From contig NZ_CP015381.1 in assembly GCF_001854245.1 (NCBI RefSeq), positions 646,001-710,000 of the forward strand: a stretch of DNA of 64,000 nt. The letters run 5' to 3'. Below are positions 44,947 to 53,412 of this stretch, piece by piece. This stretch comes from Desulfococcus multivorans. GTDB taxonomy: Bacteria; Desulfobacterota; Desulfobacteria; Desulfobacterales; Desulfococcaceae. Below the pieces are notes generated by a model. That model searched no databases, had not been told where the DNA came from, and saw only the letters and a program-made list of their open reading frames with translations. Position 1 is the stretch's first letter. Each line of letters starts with the position of its first letter. The position numbers and the translations under genes are program-made.

Positions 44947-46359
44947 CTACCAGCCCCAGGTCAGGTACTCGTGGATGGAATCCGCCGCCTTCCGGCCGGC
45001 TCCCATGGCCAGGATCACCGTTGCGGCGCCGGTGACGATGTCGCCGCCGGCCCAGACCCCTCGTTTGGTGGTCTTGCCGGTCTCGGGATCGGCCGCGATG
45101 TAGCCCCATCGGTTCAACGTCATATCCTCGGTGGACTGGGTGAGCAGGGGATTGGCTCCCGATCCCACCGCCACGATCACCAGGTCGCAGGCCATTTCGA
45201 AATTGGAGCCCGATATGGGAACGGGCCGGCGCCGGCCGGAGTCATCGGGTTCTCCCAGTTCCATTTTGAGGCATTCCATGCCGGTCAGCCGGCCCTGGTC
45301 GTTGCCTAAATATTGGACGGGGTTGGTGAGCAGAAAAAACTCGATGCCCTCCTCCTCGGCGTGGTGAATCTCGGCGGTTCTGGCGGGCATCTCGTCCCGC
45401 GATCTTCTGTAGACGATCTTCACGCTGTCTGCCCCCAGCCGCATGGCGGTCCGGGCCGCGTCCATGGCGACGTTGCCGGCGCCCAGGACGACCACGTTTT
45501 TCCCCATGGGGATGGGGGTGTCGACCTCGGGAAACTTGTAGGCCTTCATGAGGTTGGCCCGGGTCAGGTACTCATTGGCGGAAAGAATGCCGATGAGGTT
45601 CTCGCCCGGAATGTTCATGAAGCGGGGCAGGCCGGCGCCTACGCCGACATATACGGCATCGTAGCCTTCCTGGAAGAGTTCGTCCACGGTGACGGTCCTG
45701 CCCACCACCATGTTGCAGGCGACGTGAACCCCCAGCCGCTCGAGGAAATCGACCTCGTGGGCCACGATGGCCTTGGGCAGGCGGAATTCCGGGATCCCGT
45801 AGACCAGGACGCCGCCGGGCTTGTGAAAGGCCTCCATGACGGTCACCTCATGACCCTTGACGATGAGGTCGCCGGCCACCGTGAGGCCCGAGGGGCCCGA
45901 ACCGACCACCGCGATCTTTTTGCCGGTGGAAGCTTTGCGCGGCGGCAACTCTCCGGTGTTGTTTTCCCGTGCCCAGTCCGCGGCGAATCGCTCCAGGTTG
46001 CCGATGGCCACGGGAGCGCCTTTCTTGTTCAGGACGCATTGTCCCTCGCACTGGATCTCCTGGGGGCAGACCCTGCCGCAGACCGCGGGAAGGCTGTTCC
46101 TGGTCCAGAGATTCCGGATGGCGCCCTTGAAATCGCCTTCGGCGATCCGCGCGATAAATCCGGGAATATCCACGTTGACGGGACATCCTTCCACGCAGCT
46201 TGGTTTCTTGCACTGCAAACAGCGACCCGCTTCGATAACTGCGGTTTCGGCGGTGTAGCCCGTGGGCACCTCCGCGAAGTTTCTTCTCCGGATTTCAGGG
46301 GCCTGCTCCGGCATGGCCTGCCTGGAGACCGTCTCTTTTCTGGCTTTCTTTTCCGACAT
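44947..46359 (-). CDS. nfnB: NADH-dependent ferredoxin:NADP+ oxidoreductase large subunit (GltD-like)
   Basis: A 470-residue iron-sulfur flavoprotein, homologous to the small subunit of glutamate synthase. The N-terminal cluster domain has CLQCKKPSCVEGCPVN and CGRVCPQEIQCEGQC, giving two [4Fe-4S] sites. The FAD (VVGSGPSGLTVAG) and NADP (VVVLGAGNVAMDAARTA) Rossmann motifs follow. With the next gene it forms NfnAB, which couples NADH and reduced ferredoxin oxidation to NADP+ reduction by electron bifurcation. No GltB is present, which supports NfnB over GltD. Confidence 0.92.
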   Translation of the reverse strand: MSEKKARKETVSRQAMPEQAPEIRRRNFAEVPTGYTAETAVIEAGRCLQCKKPSCVEGCPVNVDIPGFIARIAEGDFKGAIRNLWTRNSLPAVCGRVCPQEIQCEGQCVLNKKGAPVAIGNLERFAADWARENNTGELPPRKASTGKKIAVVGSGPSGLTVAGDLIVKGHEVTVMEAFHKPGGVLVYGIPEFRLPKAIVAHEVDFLERLGVHVACNMVVGRTVTVDELFQEGYDAVYVGVGAGLPRFMNIPGENLIGILSANEYLTRANLMKAYKFPEVDTPIPMGKNVVVLGAGNVAMDAARTAMRLGADSVKIVYRRSRDEMPARTAEIHHAEEEGIEFFLLTNPVQYLGNDQGRLTGMECLKMELGEPDDSGRRRPVPISGSNFEMACDLVIVAVGSGANPLLTQSTEDMTLNRWGYIAADPETGKTTKRGVWAGGDIVTGAATVILAMGAGRKAADSIHEYLTWGW

Positions 46360-46368
46360 GTGTTGCTC

Positions 46369-47199
46369 CTATTGCTCCATTCTGCAGAAATCGTTATAGC
46401 AGCGCCGTTCGTCCTCGCTGTAGGCCTGAAGGCGCTTCATGAGTTCGTCATAATCAACCTTGTGGCCGTCGAATTCCGGCCCGTCGACGCAGGCGAACCG
46501 TGTTTCGCCCCCGACGGTGACGCGACAGCCGCCGCACATGCCCGTGCCGTCGACCATGATGGGATTGAGGCTGACCAGCGTCGGGACATTGTATTCCGCC
46601 GTGATCCCGGAGACGAATTTCATCATGGGCACCGGGCCGATGGCCACCACCTGCCTGACGTCCTCCTTTTCCAGGATTTCCTTCAGGGCTTCGGTGACGA
46701 ATCCCGGACGCCCGTAGGAGCCGTCGTCGGTGCAGACGTGGAGTTCATTGGACGCCGACCGCATCTTGTCCTCGAGGATCAGAAGGTCCCGGTTCCGGGC
46801 GCCGATGATGCCGATGACGCGGTTGCCGATCTCCTTGAGTGCCCGGGTGATGGGGTGCAGTACGGCGATGCCGGTCCCGCCCCCGACACAGACCACCGTA
46901 CCCTGTTTTTCCAGATGGGTGGCTTTCCCCAGAGGGCCGATGACGTCCTGATAACCGTCCCCCACGTTGAGGGTCTTGAACAAGGCCGTACTTTTGCCGA
47001 CGACCATGTAGATGATCGTGATGGTGCCTTTATCCGGGTCGGTGTCGGCCATGGTGAGGGGGATCCGTTCGCCCTCTTCGTTGGCCTTGATAATGACGAA
47101 TTGTCCCGGTTTGGCCTTCCGGGCGATGAGGGGCGCGGCGATTTCATTCAGAATCACCGTACCGCCGGCCATTTCTTCTCGCTTTACGATTTCAAACAT
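46369..47199 (-). CDS. nfnA: NADH-dependent ferredoxin:NADP+ oxidoreductase small subunit
   Basis: A 276-residue FAD/NAD(H) protein related to dihydroorotate dehydrogenase electron transfer subunit. It has the FAD motif RIPLTMAD, NAD-binding CVGGGTGIAVLHPI and a C-terminal [2Fe-2S] site. Its ligands, D217, C222, C225 and C237, have the spacing of the Asp/Cys3 cluster described for Thermotoga NfnA. The start at 47199 has GGAGG 11 bases upstream; a longer in-frame start at 47304 would add 35 residues. It is transcribed with nfnB, nine bases apart. Confidence 0.92.
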   Translation of the reverse strand: MFEIVKREEMAGGTVILNEIAAPLIARKAKPGQFVIIKANEEGERIPLTMADTDPDKGTITIIYMVVGKSTALFKTLNVGDGYQDVIGPLGKATHLEKQGTVVCVGGGTGIAVLHPITRALKEIGNRVIGIIGARNRDLLILEDKMRSASNELHVCTDDGSYGRPGFVTEALKEILEKEDVRQVVAIGPVPMMKFVSGITAEYNVPTLVSLNPIMVDGTGMCGGCRVTVGGETRFACVDGPEFDGHKVDYDELMKRLQAYSEDERRCYNDFCRMEQ

Positions 47200-47380
47200 C
47201 TTGAAAAATACCTCCAGATCGGGGTTTCCCGTTTCGTCCTCAGCCGGTGGTGCCGCGATCCGGTTGAGCGCTTGGGCGGGAAAAACATGGGTGTTGGTGC
47301 CCAATGCGAGTGAAAAATTATGAGAATGCCCAAAAAAATATCGAAATACTCATCCTGATCAGCGTATTATATGGCCGCTG

Positions 47381-47416
47381 CAAGCGCATGGTATCATCCA
47401 AGCGCATGATATCGTC
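47381..47416. repeat. Tandem 18-bp direct repeat
   Basis: Two adjacent 18-base units (47381-47398, 47399-47416), each CAAGCGCATGRTATCRTC, with two differences. They sit in the divergent gap between nfnA and tatD, where a regulator could bind. Confidence 0.6.
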
Positions 47417-47523
47417 ATAGATGAGGATTTCGCGTTGAAAAAAAGTATCGCCAAAAAATTTAACGACTGCAAGCAAAAAAATAAAAATCAATGGAGATCC
47501 ATTTCGGGAAAGAGAGTGTCTTG

Positions 47524-48312
47524 ATGAAACTGTTCGACAGCCATTGTCATCTGAACGATAAAAGCTATGCCAAGGACATTGACCAGGTGCTCGGCCGGAT
47601 GGCGGACGCCGGCGTCGGTGCCGCCATGCTGGTGGGCGTCAACCGGGAGGATTCGGAAAAGGCGGTCCGGCTTGCCGCGTCCAGCCCTGTCCTCTATGCG
47701 TCGGTGGGCGTCCATCCCCATGACGCCGCAACCTGTTCCGAGGAGACGCTCGCGGCACTGAGTGCCCTTGCCGCGCATCCCAAGGTTCGGGCCTGGGGTG
47801 AGATCGGGCTCGATTTCAACCGGATGTTCTCGCCGAGGGACGTTCAGGAGCGCTGGTTCCTTCGGCAGCTCGAGACGGCGGATGATCTGGATCTGCCGCT
47901 GATTTTTCACGAAAGGGATTCCGGAGGACGGTTTCTGGAGATCCTGAAGGCCACCCATGGAGAGCGACGACGGGGCGTGGTCCACTGCTTCAGCGGTAAC
48001 CGGAGGGAGCTCTCGGCTTACCTGGATATGGGATATCATATCGGGATTACCGGCATCCTCACCATCCAACAACGCGGGGCCGAACTTCGGGCGTTGGTCC
48101 CAGCCATCCCGATGGATCGGCTTCTGATCGAAACCGACGCGCCTTACCTGACGCCCGCGCCTCAAAAGAACCGGACCCGCCGAAACGAACCCGCATTTGT
48201 AGTCTCGACCCTCCTGAAACTGGCCGAGATTCGGGGCGAGGACCCGGAGGTTCTTGCGGCGGCCACATGGAACAACGCCTGTCGCCTTTTCGGCATCCCC
48301 CTGGAATCGTAA
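47524..48312 (+). CDS. tatD: TatD-family metal-dependent DNase
   Basis: A 262-residue metal-dependent hydrolase with the TIM-barrel pattern: FDSHCHLND, the bridging Glu in GEIGLDFNRMF, the His in LIFHERDSG, HCFSG and the Asp in IETDAPYL. TatD proteins are 3'-5' exonucleases active in DNA repair and apoptosis-like processes. An in-frame ATG at 47491 would add 11 residues; the start at 47524 follows AAAGAGAG. Divergent from nfnA. Confidence 0.93.
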   Translation: MKLFDSHCHLNDKSYAKDIDQVLGRMADAGVGAAMLVGVNREDSEKAVRLAASSPVLYASVGVHPHDAATCSEETLAALSALAAHPKVRAWGEIGLDFNRMFSPRDVQERWFLRQLETADDLDLPLIFHERDSGGRFLEILKATHGERRRGVVHCFSGNRRELSAYLDMGYHIGITGILTIQQRGAELRALVPAIPMDRLLIETDAPYLTPAPQKNRTRRNEPAFVVSTLLKLAEIRGEDPEVLAAATWNNACRLFGIPLES

Positions 48313-48337
48313 GGAAAGACCGCGGCAACGCCGCGGT

Positions 48338-48595
48338 TTATTCCTCGTCTCCCTGACTCATTTCGGTGATCCGGCATTCCGGATCACTCATGCAGGGCGC
48401 ACCCTCGATCCGCATGACCGTGATGCCGTTTCGAACGCGTTCGACAATGAAGCGCTTGCCGCAGACGTCGCAACGGTTGTAAACCGGAGCATAATCCACT
48501 GCGGGTTCAAGGGTGACGAATCCCCCGCAATAGGGGCATCGATCCATGCTCTCGGTTTCCGAGGCGTTGAGATACGTGGTTGAATAGGTTTTCAT
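48338..48595 (-). CDS. Small two-CxxC zinc-ribbon protein
   Basis: An 85-residue protein with CPYCGG and CDVCGK pairs about 20 residues apart, a typical zinc ribbon, then FIVERVRNGITVMRIEGAP. GGAGG lies six bases before the ATG. Function is unknown. It is convergent with tatD and stands alone or with the next, uncertain frame. Confidence 0.75.
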   Translation of the reverse strand: MKTYSTTYLNASETESMDRCPYCGGFVTLEPAVDYAPVYNRCDVCGKRFIVERVRNGITVMRIEGAPCMSDPECRITEMSQGDEE

Positions 48596-48608
48596 GGCGT
48601 TCCTCCGT

Positions 48609-48956
48609 TCAGGGGCTAGGGTTTTGTTGAGCGCGACCGAACTTGCCGGATGCCATCCGTAACACAGGGGCAGCAGGGTTGATACTGATGAGGATCAGAC
48701 GATGGGCCCGGGAGGGGTGAGTTCCCGGGCCATCGTTGTAGGAGGTAAGGCAAATCTGTATTCGCCCCGTATCCGAATATCCAAGCAATTTATATGCCTG
48801 ATGAATGGTTTGGCCGTCGCCGTGACCTGAAATAAAGACGAAACCATCCGTGAACGGCTTGTCCGCGTGGCGGGGAGGCTTTGCCGGGGAAGCCTGACGG
48901 ACGACTTCACCCCTGAAAGGGTGTGATATCAATTTCGTCTTGAAATGGATTGCCAT
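48609..48956 (-). CDS. Uncertain small open frame
   Basis: A 115-codon frame with a fair ribosome-binding site (GGAGAGCCG before the ATG). The product has no recognisable domain, is rich in Pro, His and Arg, and a strong hairpin (arms near 48702-48711 and 48722-48731) lies inside it. The reading frame is in line with zinc-ribbon gene 13 bases away on the same strand. It may be a real small gene or chance. Confidence 0.3.
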   Translation of the reverse strand: MAIHFKTKLISHPFRGEVVRQASPAKPPRHADKPFTDGFVFISGHGDGQTIHQAYKLLGYSDTGRIQICLTSYNDGPGTHPSRAHRLILISINPAAPVLRMASGKFGRAQQNPSP

Positions 48957-49050
48957 CGGCTCTCCGCGGTCCCGAAGTGTTCAATTATCGAATTTACAAG
49001 TGTTAAACAGTTAAGTATTTTAACGGTCGCTAAGGATGCAATCTCTTTCC

Positions 49051-49145
49051 TATAGGCTGAAGGCTGAAGACTGAAGGCTGAAGACTGAAGGCTGGAGACT
49101 GAAGGCTGGAGACTGAAGGCTGGAGGGTGAAGGCTGGAGACTGGG
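49051..49145. repeat. Tandem GACTGAAGGCTGA repeats
   Basis: About seven head-to-tail copies of a 13-14 base unit, GGCTG(A/G)AGACTGAA, with small changes. The units match the arms of the 30176-30260 and 43191-43248 elements, so this is probably an expanded or decayed member of the same family. Confidence 0.8.
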
Positions 49146-49478
49146 GGGCGGCGGGTGGCAGTTTAAAACTGGAGGGGATGAACGCTTCGTTCTTTACAGG
49201 TACATCCCCTCAGCCGATGAACACCGATTGTTCTATTGCCTTTCATGACCTGCCCGTGGAGGCCCATATCAACCCCGCTGCGTATTCACCTGAAGAGATG
49301 CGACGATTCTGTAGACAATCATGGGAATATCTGATAAGGAAAGCCGAGTTTTTATCTGCCGTTCGCACCCGCGAAAAGAGGGCTTACCCTTTTGGAGAAT
49401 CCACTGCGCATTAGAATATCTTCCTGATTTTATTTTGAATTTATCTCAATCAAGCGTATTTGATCTCTTTAATTACAA
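49146..49478. other. Intergenic region with no supported gene
   Basis: A 95-codon frame (49127-49414, plus) starts inside the tandem repeats and has no credible ribosome-binding site; it may be a relic. The last 70 bases are AT-rich, as expected before the ptsH promoter. Nothing else seen. Confidence 0.4.
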
Positions 49479-49507
49479 TTGACATACCGGTTAGGTGTTG
49501 TTAAAAT
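49479..49507 (+). promoter_or_regulatory. Predicted sigma-70 promoter of ptsH-ptsI
   Basis: TTGACA (49479-49484) and TAAAAT (49502-49507) with 17 bases between them, in an AT-rich region about 60 bases before the ptsH start. One of the best promoter matches in the window. Confidence 0.7.
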
Positions 49508-49573
49508 GTCGAACTTTTTTGAGTGTCATAACTTTTTCTTTTTATAAGAAATCTCGAGCCAGATATGCGGAAT

Positions 49574-49861
49574 ATGAACATTAGCAAGATGCAGGATCCA
49601 CTGTCGCGGGAGGTCATCATCGTCAATGAGCTGGGCCTCCATGCCAGATCCGCCGCGAAAATTGCGGCGATCGCCAGCCATGCCGAATCACAGGTGACCA
49701 TTTCGAAGGGGGATGAGATCGTAGATGCCAAAAGCATCATCGACATGCTGACCCTGGCGTGCGGAAAAGGCATGCGAATCACCATTAACGTCGATTCGGA
49801 TGCGGATGTCGAGATTCTGAGCAAAATTGCGGAACTCGTTGAAAACGGTTTCGGAGAATAG
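49574..49861 (+). CDS. ptsH: Phosphocarrier protein HPr
   Basis: A 95-98 residue HPr with the active histidine in ELGLHARSAAKIA (H23 counting from 49574). The usual proline after Arg is replaced by Ser. The regulatory-serine region reads DAKSIIDMLTLA, so Ser-46-like phosphorylation is possible. An ATG at 49565 is an alternative start. It is six bases before ptsI. No sugar-specific EII genes are nearby. Confidence 0.93.
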   Translation: MNISKMQDPLSREVIIVNELGLHARSAAKIAAIASHAESQVTISKGDEIVDAKSIIDMLTLACGKGMRITINVDSDADVEILSKIAELVENGFGE

Positions 49862-49866
49862 CGGGT

Positions 49867-51651
49867 ATGACCGAAAACGAATCACAGGAGATTGTGCTGA
49901 AAGGCCTGGGCGTCGCCCCGGGCATATGCATCGGCAAGGCGTATCTGGTCGATAAGGAAGGGGTCAATGTCGTCAAGAAGTACTATATCGCCGAGGCGGA
50001 TCTCCACAAGGAGGAGATTCGGTTCAAGTCGGCGGTGAGTCGGGCCAGACAGGAGCTTGCCGCCATCATCCAGGAAACCCCGAAAGAGCTTCGCCAGCAC
50101 ACCGCCATTCTGGAAACCCACATGGTCCTGCTGCAGGACAAGCTGCTGTACGGTCAGACCCTCGACACCATCCAGCGGTTTCGATACAATGCCGAATGGG
50201 CCCTCAAAAACGTCGTCGACGAACTCAAGGCCATGTTTCAGAACATGAGCGAGCCCTATTTCAGGGAGCGGGGTGCCGACATCGTCCACGTCTCGGACCG
50301 GATCATGCGGAACCTGGTGGGGGGAGATGCCGTCAACATCAGGGATATCGACAAGCGGGTCATTCTGGTGGCCAAAGACCTCTCTCCCGCTGAAACCAGC
50401 CAGATCCAACTCGAACGGATCAAGGGACTCGTGACCGACGGCGGGGGCATCGCCTCCCACACGGGCATCATCGCCCGGACCCTCGAAATTCCCGCGGTGC
50501 TGGGCCTCAACAACGCCACCCAGATCATCCGGAACGATGATTTCATCGTAGTGGACGGCTCCGCCGGCCTTTTGATCATCCATCCCACGGAACAGACCCT
50601 GATGGAGTATGAGGAGCGGGCCGCCCGATACGAACGCCACCGCGCCCTCATCGCCCGGGAGAGCCGCATGCCGGCCAAGACCTTGGACGGCATCTCCATC
50701 CAGGTCATGGGGAACATCGAGCTCCCCGAGGAGGTGGTCGCCGTAAGGGATTACGGCGGCAACGGCATCGGCCTGTATCGAACCGAATTTCAGTACCTGG
50801 GCCGGCGCGGATTCCCCACGGAGAACGATCTTTTCGACAAGTATCGGGACGTGGTCGAGGTGATGACGCCCCGGCCCGTCACCATCCGAACCCTCGACAT
50901 CAACGGCGACAAAGCCCTGCCCGGCCAGTCCGGCAACGGCGAGGCAAATCCGGTCCTGGGGCTTCGGGCCATCCGCTATTGCCTCAAGAAGCCCGAGATC
51001 TTCAAGACCCAGCTTCGGGCCATCCTCCGGGCGGCGCTCTACGGCAACGTGCGCATCATGTTTCCCATGATCTCCTGCTGCGAGGAGGTCCGGCAGGCCA
51101 AGACGCTTCTGAAGGAGGCCGCCGAGTCCCTGGCCGCCGAGGGCATTGAATTCGAATACAATGTCGACGTCGGCATCATGGTGGAGGTGCCGTCGGCCGT
51201 GGCCATCGCCGACATGCTGGCCGACGAGGTCGATTTTTTCAGCATCGGCACCAACGACCTGATCCAGTATGCCCTGGCCATCGACCGGGGAAACCGGTAT
51301 GTCTCCCACATGTACCGGCCGCTTCACCCCGCCATCATCCGCATGATCAAGACGGTGGTGGACGTGGGCCACCAGAAGGGCATCAAGGTCTACATGTGCG
51401 GGGAGATGGCCGGCGACCCCATTCATCTGCCGGTGCTCCTGGGCCTGGGACTGGACGAACTCAGCATGAACCCCCAGTCGATTCCCCTGGTGAAAAACGC
51501 TATCCGGAAGCTGAGCATCAAGGAGAGCCGGGCGTTCATGTATCGGATTTTCAAAGACAAAAAAGAGGGCCAGATCGAATCGTTCCTCAAAAAGGCCTAC
51601 GCCGGCGTCCTGTTCGATCTGGATATCGATGAGGACGAAATCGCCGTCTGA
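49867..51651 (+). CDS. ptsI: Phosphoenolpyruvate-protein phosphotransferase (Enzyme I)
   Basis: PTS Enzyme I, 594 residues, passing phosphate from PEP to HPr. The phosphohistidine motif is GGGIASHTGIIARTLEIPA. The PEP-binding barrel has YRTEFQYL, DFFSIGTNDLIQYAL and the catalytic cysteine in VYMCGEMAG. With only HPr beside it, this may serve a regulatory or fosfo-relay PTS rather than sugar uptake, but EII genes elsewhere cannot be excluded. Confidence 0.96.
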   Translation: MTENESQEIVLKGLGVAPGICIGKAYLVDKEGVNVVKKYYIAEADLHKEEIRFKSAVSRARQELAAIIQETPKELRQHTAILETHMVLLQDKLLYGQTLDTIQRFRYNAEWALKNVVDELKAMFQNMSEPYFRERGADIVHVSDRIMRNLVGGDAVNIRDIDKRVILVAKDLSPAETSQIQLERIKGLVTDGGGIASHTGIIARTLEIPAVLGLNNATQIIRNDDFIVVDGSAGLLIIHPTEQTLMEYEERAARYERHRALIARESRMPAKTLDGISIQVMGNIELPEEVVAVRDYGGNGIGLYRTEFQYLGRRGFPTENDLFDKYRDVVEVMTPRPVTIRTLDINGDKALPGQSGNGEANPVLGLRAIRYCLKKPEIFKTQLRAILRAALYGNVRIMFPMISCCEEVRQAKTLLKEAAESLAAEGIEFEYNVDVGIMVEVPSAVAIADMLADEVDFFSIGTNDLIQYALAIDRGNRYVSHMYRPLHPAIIRMIKTVVDVGHQKGIKVYMCGEMAGDPIHLPVLLGLGLDELSMNPQSIPLVKNAIRKLSIKESRAFMYRIFKDKKEGQIESFLKKAYAGVLFDLDIDEDEIAV

Positions 51652-51680
51652 ACGGACACGGCGTCCAAGGGAGAAAAGGA

Positions 51681-52142
51681 TTGAAAAAAGAAGGGCGAAA
51701 ACTGATCGCCAACAACAAGAAGGCCCGGTTCAACTATTTCATCATCGACAAGTTCGAGGCGGGCATGGTGCTTCTGGGCACCGAGGTGAAGTCGCTCCGC
51801 ATGGGCAAGACCCATCTCAAGGACGCCTACGCCAAAATCGTGAACGGCGAGGTCTTCGTCTACCAGATGCACATCGGCCCCTATCCCTTTGCCTACTACG
51901 ACAACCACGACCCCATGAGGCCCCGGAAGCTTCTGCTGCACAACTACGAGATCAAGCGGCTCTACGGCAAGGTGAACGAGCAGGGGCTTTCCCTGATCCC
52001 CATGGACCTCTATTTCAAGGACGGCAAGGTCAAGATGACCCTCGCGCTCTGCAAGGGCAAGCGGCTCCACGACAAGCGCGATGCCATCCGGGAGCGGGAC
52101 ACCCGGCGGGACATGGACCGGAGTCGGAAAGACGGCTACTGA
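51681..52142 (+). CDS. smpB: SsrA-binding protein SmpB
   Basis: A 153-residue tmRNA partner in trans-translation. It has the family core KARFNYFIIDKFEAGMVLLGTEVKSLR and the C-terminal basic tail (RKDGY end after ERDTRRDMDR). The start is a TTG with GGGAG about eight bases upstream. The tmRNA gene itself is 74 bases downstream, a common arrangement. Confidence 0.96.
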   Translation: MKKEGRKLIANNKKARFNYFIIDKFEAGMVLLGTEVKSLRMGKTHLKDAYAKIVNGEVFVYQMHIGPYPFAYYDNHDPMRPRKLLLHNYEIKRLYGKVNEQGLSLIPMDLYFKDGKVKMTLALCKGKRLHDKRDAIRERDTRRDMDRSRKDGY

Positions 52143-52147
52143 TTCCC

Positions 52148-52176
52148 TTGACAAACGACCGAAAAACCATTAAATT
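52148..52176 (+). promoter_or_regulatory. Predicted promoter of ssrA
   Basis: TTGACA (52148-52153) and TAAATT (52171-52176) with 17 bases between them. Transcription would start near 52183, giving a short 5' leader that RNase P would remove. Confidence 0.55.
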
Positions 52177-52216
52177 TATATTGTAAAAAAGGTTCTTTTC
52201 CAAATTATATCCTTAT

Positions 52217-52570
52217 GGGGGCGAAACGGCTTCGACGGGGATAAAGAAGCATTGATTGCATGTCGAGGTTTCCTGCTGCTCGTTAAACGCGGGAAATAAA
52301 TATAATCGCAGACGATTATAACTACGCCGTAGCCGCTTAGGCGGCTTCCGTTCTGCCAGGTTCCTCCCGCGGACCTGAACAGAGCGTCGACTTAGCGGGA
52401 TAGTTGGTCCGGATTGCCTGGCTCCGGTCCGGCGAACGTTACAGGCTGGCCTTATACGGAATCCCGTCCGGAGGAGACCGTAAAAGGCGAGAATAAAACT
52501 CCGGAATAAGCATGTAGATATCAATGTGGAATGTTTTCGGACGCGGGTTCAACTCCCGCCGCCTCCACCA
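52217..52570 (+). ncRNA. ssrA: Transfer-messenger RNA
   Basis: tmRNA of about 354 bases. The 5' end (GGGGGCG at 52217-52223) pairs with the 3' acceptor strand CGCCTCC (52560-52566), which is followed by the encoded ACCA. A T-loop-like GGTTCAACTCC is near the 3' end. The tag reading frame is 52308-52340 and encodes ADDYNYAVAA then TAG; with the alanine carried in by the tRNA part, the tag would be A-ADDYNYAVAA. It rescues stalled ribosomes with SmpB, encoded just upstream. Confidence 0.96.
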
Positions 52571-52582
52571 TTTAGAAAAGAC

Positions 52583-52630
52583 AAACCCGTCTCTCTGGGG
52601 TCATTCTCCGGGGTGACGGGTTTTCTTTTT
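52583..52630 (+). terminator. Terminator of ssrA
   Basis: A 9-bp stem (52583-52591 with 52615-52623) with a partly paired loop, followed by TCTTTTT. It starts about a dozen bases after the tmRNA 3' end. Confidence 0.75.
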
Positions 52631-52933
52631 CCCCTTGTTTCTAAAGGGTTTGCGCCCGTTTCACATCTTTCCAAAGCACCTCTCCGCACCATCGATTCTC
52701 CCCATCTTCCAGCCTTTCTTTCTCTGTTTGGCCCCTGATTCTCTGTTTTCTCCGGACCAAGTCCGAAGCTCGTCCGGAAAGCTACATCCTTGATTGATAT
52801 GGGTTTGCGGCTGATTGTCATTTTGGGCGGTTGTCTTAGGTCATCGCTCGATGCCGCAACCGGACGTTTTTTTCGAAATCGCCCGCCTCGGCGATGAAAA
52901 GAAGTGTGGTCAACTCCGGTTTCCTGCCCCCTA
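52631..52933. other. Gap between ssrA and the recombinase module
   Basis: About 300 bases with no supported gene. It probably holds the left junction of an integrated element, since ssrA 3' ends are frequent integration sites. I could not find a second copy of the ssrA 3' end within the window, so no att site is called. Confidence 0.35.
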
Positions 52934-52963
52934 AAGAAGAAAAGCCGACGCAGATGGTCGGCT
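52934..52963 (-). terminator. Terminator of the recombinase operon
   Basis: On the minus strand a 7-bp stem (52963-52957 with 52949-52943) and seven-base loop are followed by TTTTCTTCTTT. It lies about 30 bases past the stop of the 140-residue HTH gene. Confidence 0.7.
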
Positions 52964-52989
52964 CTCTGTGGTGGTCTCCGGTCCGGTCG

Positions 52990-53412
52990 TCAGTCGATGG
53001 CAAAGCCGAACTGACGGCGCTGCTCGGCCCAGTCCTCCGGGAAGGTCTGGGTCAGTTTGGCCAGCGAGAGCCCGTTGGGTTCCTCGCCGTTGATCAGGGC
53101 TTCGACGATGTCGGGGGCCAGGGTCGTCAGCTTGAGAATGCGGGCCACATACGAGCCATCGACGTCGAGGGTACGGGCAAGCTCGCTGATGGACTTGATC
53201 TGCCCGGATTCGAGGATGTCGGCCCAGGAAAAGGCCCTTGCCAGCGCCTGGAGGATGGCGGACTGCACCGGTTCCTGCGCCCCGGGGATATCTCCATCCA
53301 GGGCCTGGGGAGCGATGACCGTCTTGCGGCCACGCATGCGCCGGATCAGCATCGGGATGTGGATCTGCAGGTTGCCGTTGTCGGCTACGGTAATGGTCGG
53401 CTTCATTTTCAT
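52990..53412 (-). CDS. Small HTH protein of the recombinase module
   Basis: A 140-residue protein. The N-terminal strand region (ITVADNGNLQIHIPMLIRRM) is followed by a helix-turn-helix of the ParB/KorB type (about 75-115, SISELARTLDVDGSYVARILKLTTLAP). It probably binds DNA. Genes of this type follow the large serine recombinase in many proteobacterial elements. It overlaps the recombinase stop by four bases. A role in excision control or att binding is inference. Confidence 0.7.
   Translation of the reverse strand: MKMKPTITVADNGNLQIHIPMLIRRMRGRKTVIAPQALDGDIPGAQEPVQSAILQALARAFSWADILESGQIKSISELARTLDVDGSYVARILKLTTLAPDIVEALINGEEPNGLSLAKLTQTFPEDWAEQRRQFGFAID

Noticed and set aside
45313-47313. 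A 666-codon plus-strand frame across nfnB and nfnA
   Set aside because: Antisense to two genes with complete cofactor motifs.
49051-49145. CRISPR array
   Set aside because: Units are 13-14 bases, directly adjacent with no spacers, and there are no cas genes in the window.
49127-49414. A 95-codon frame after the tandem repeats
   Set aside because: It starts with GTG inside the repeat array, has no usable ribosome-binding site and no domain; possibly a gene relic.
52217-52570. A tRNA gene at the acceptor-like GGTTCAACTCC...CCACCA
   Set aside because: The acceptor pairs with a 5' strand 340 bases away and a tag frame lies between; this is tmRNA, not tRNA.
52900-52930. A possible att repeat of the ssrA 3' end (GTCAACTCC followed by a C/T-rich stretch)
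   Set aside because: The match to the tmRNA T-loop region is about ten bases with gaps; too short to call.
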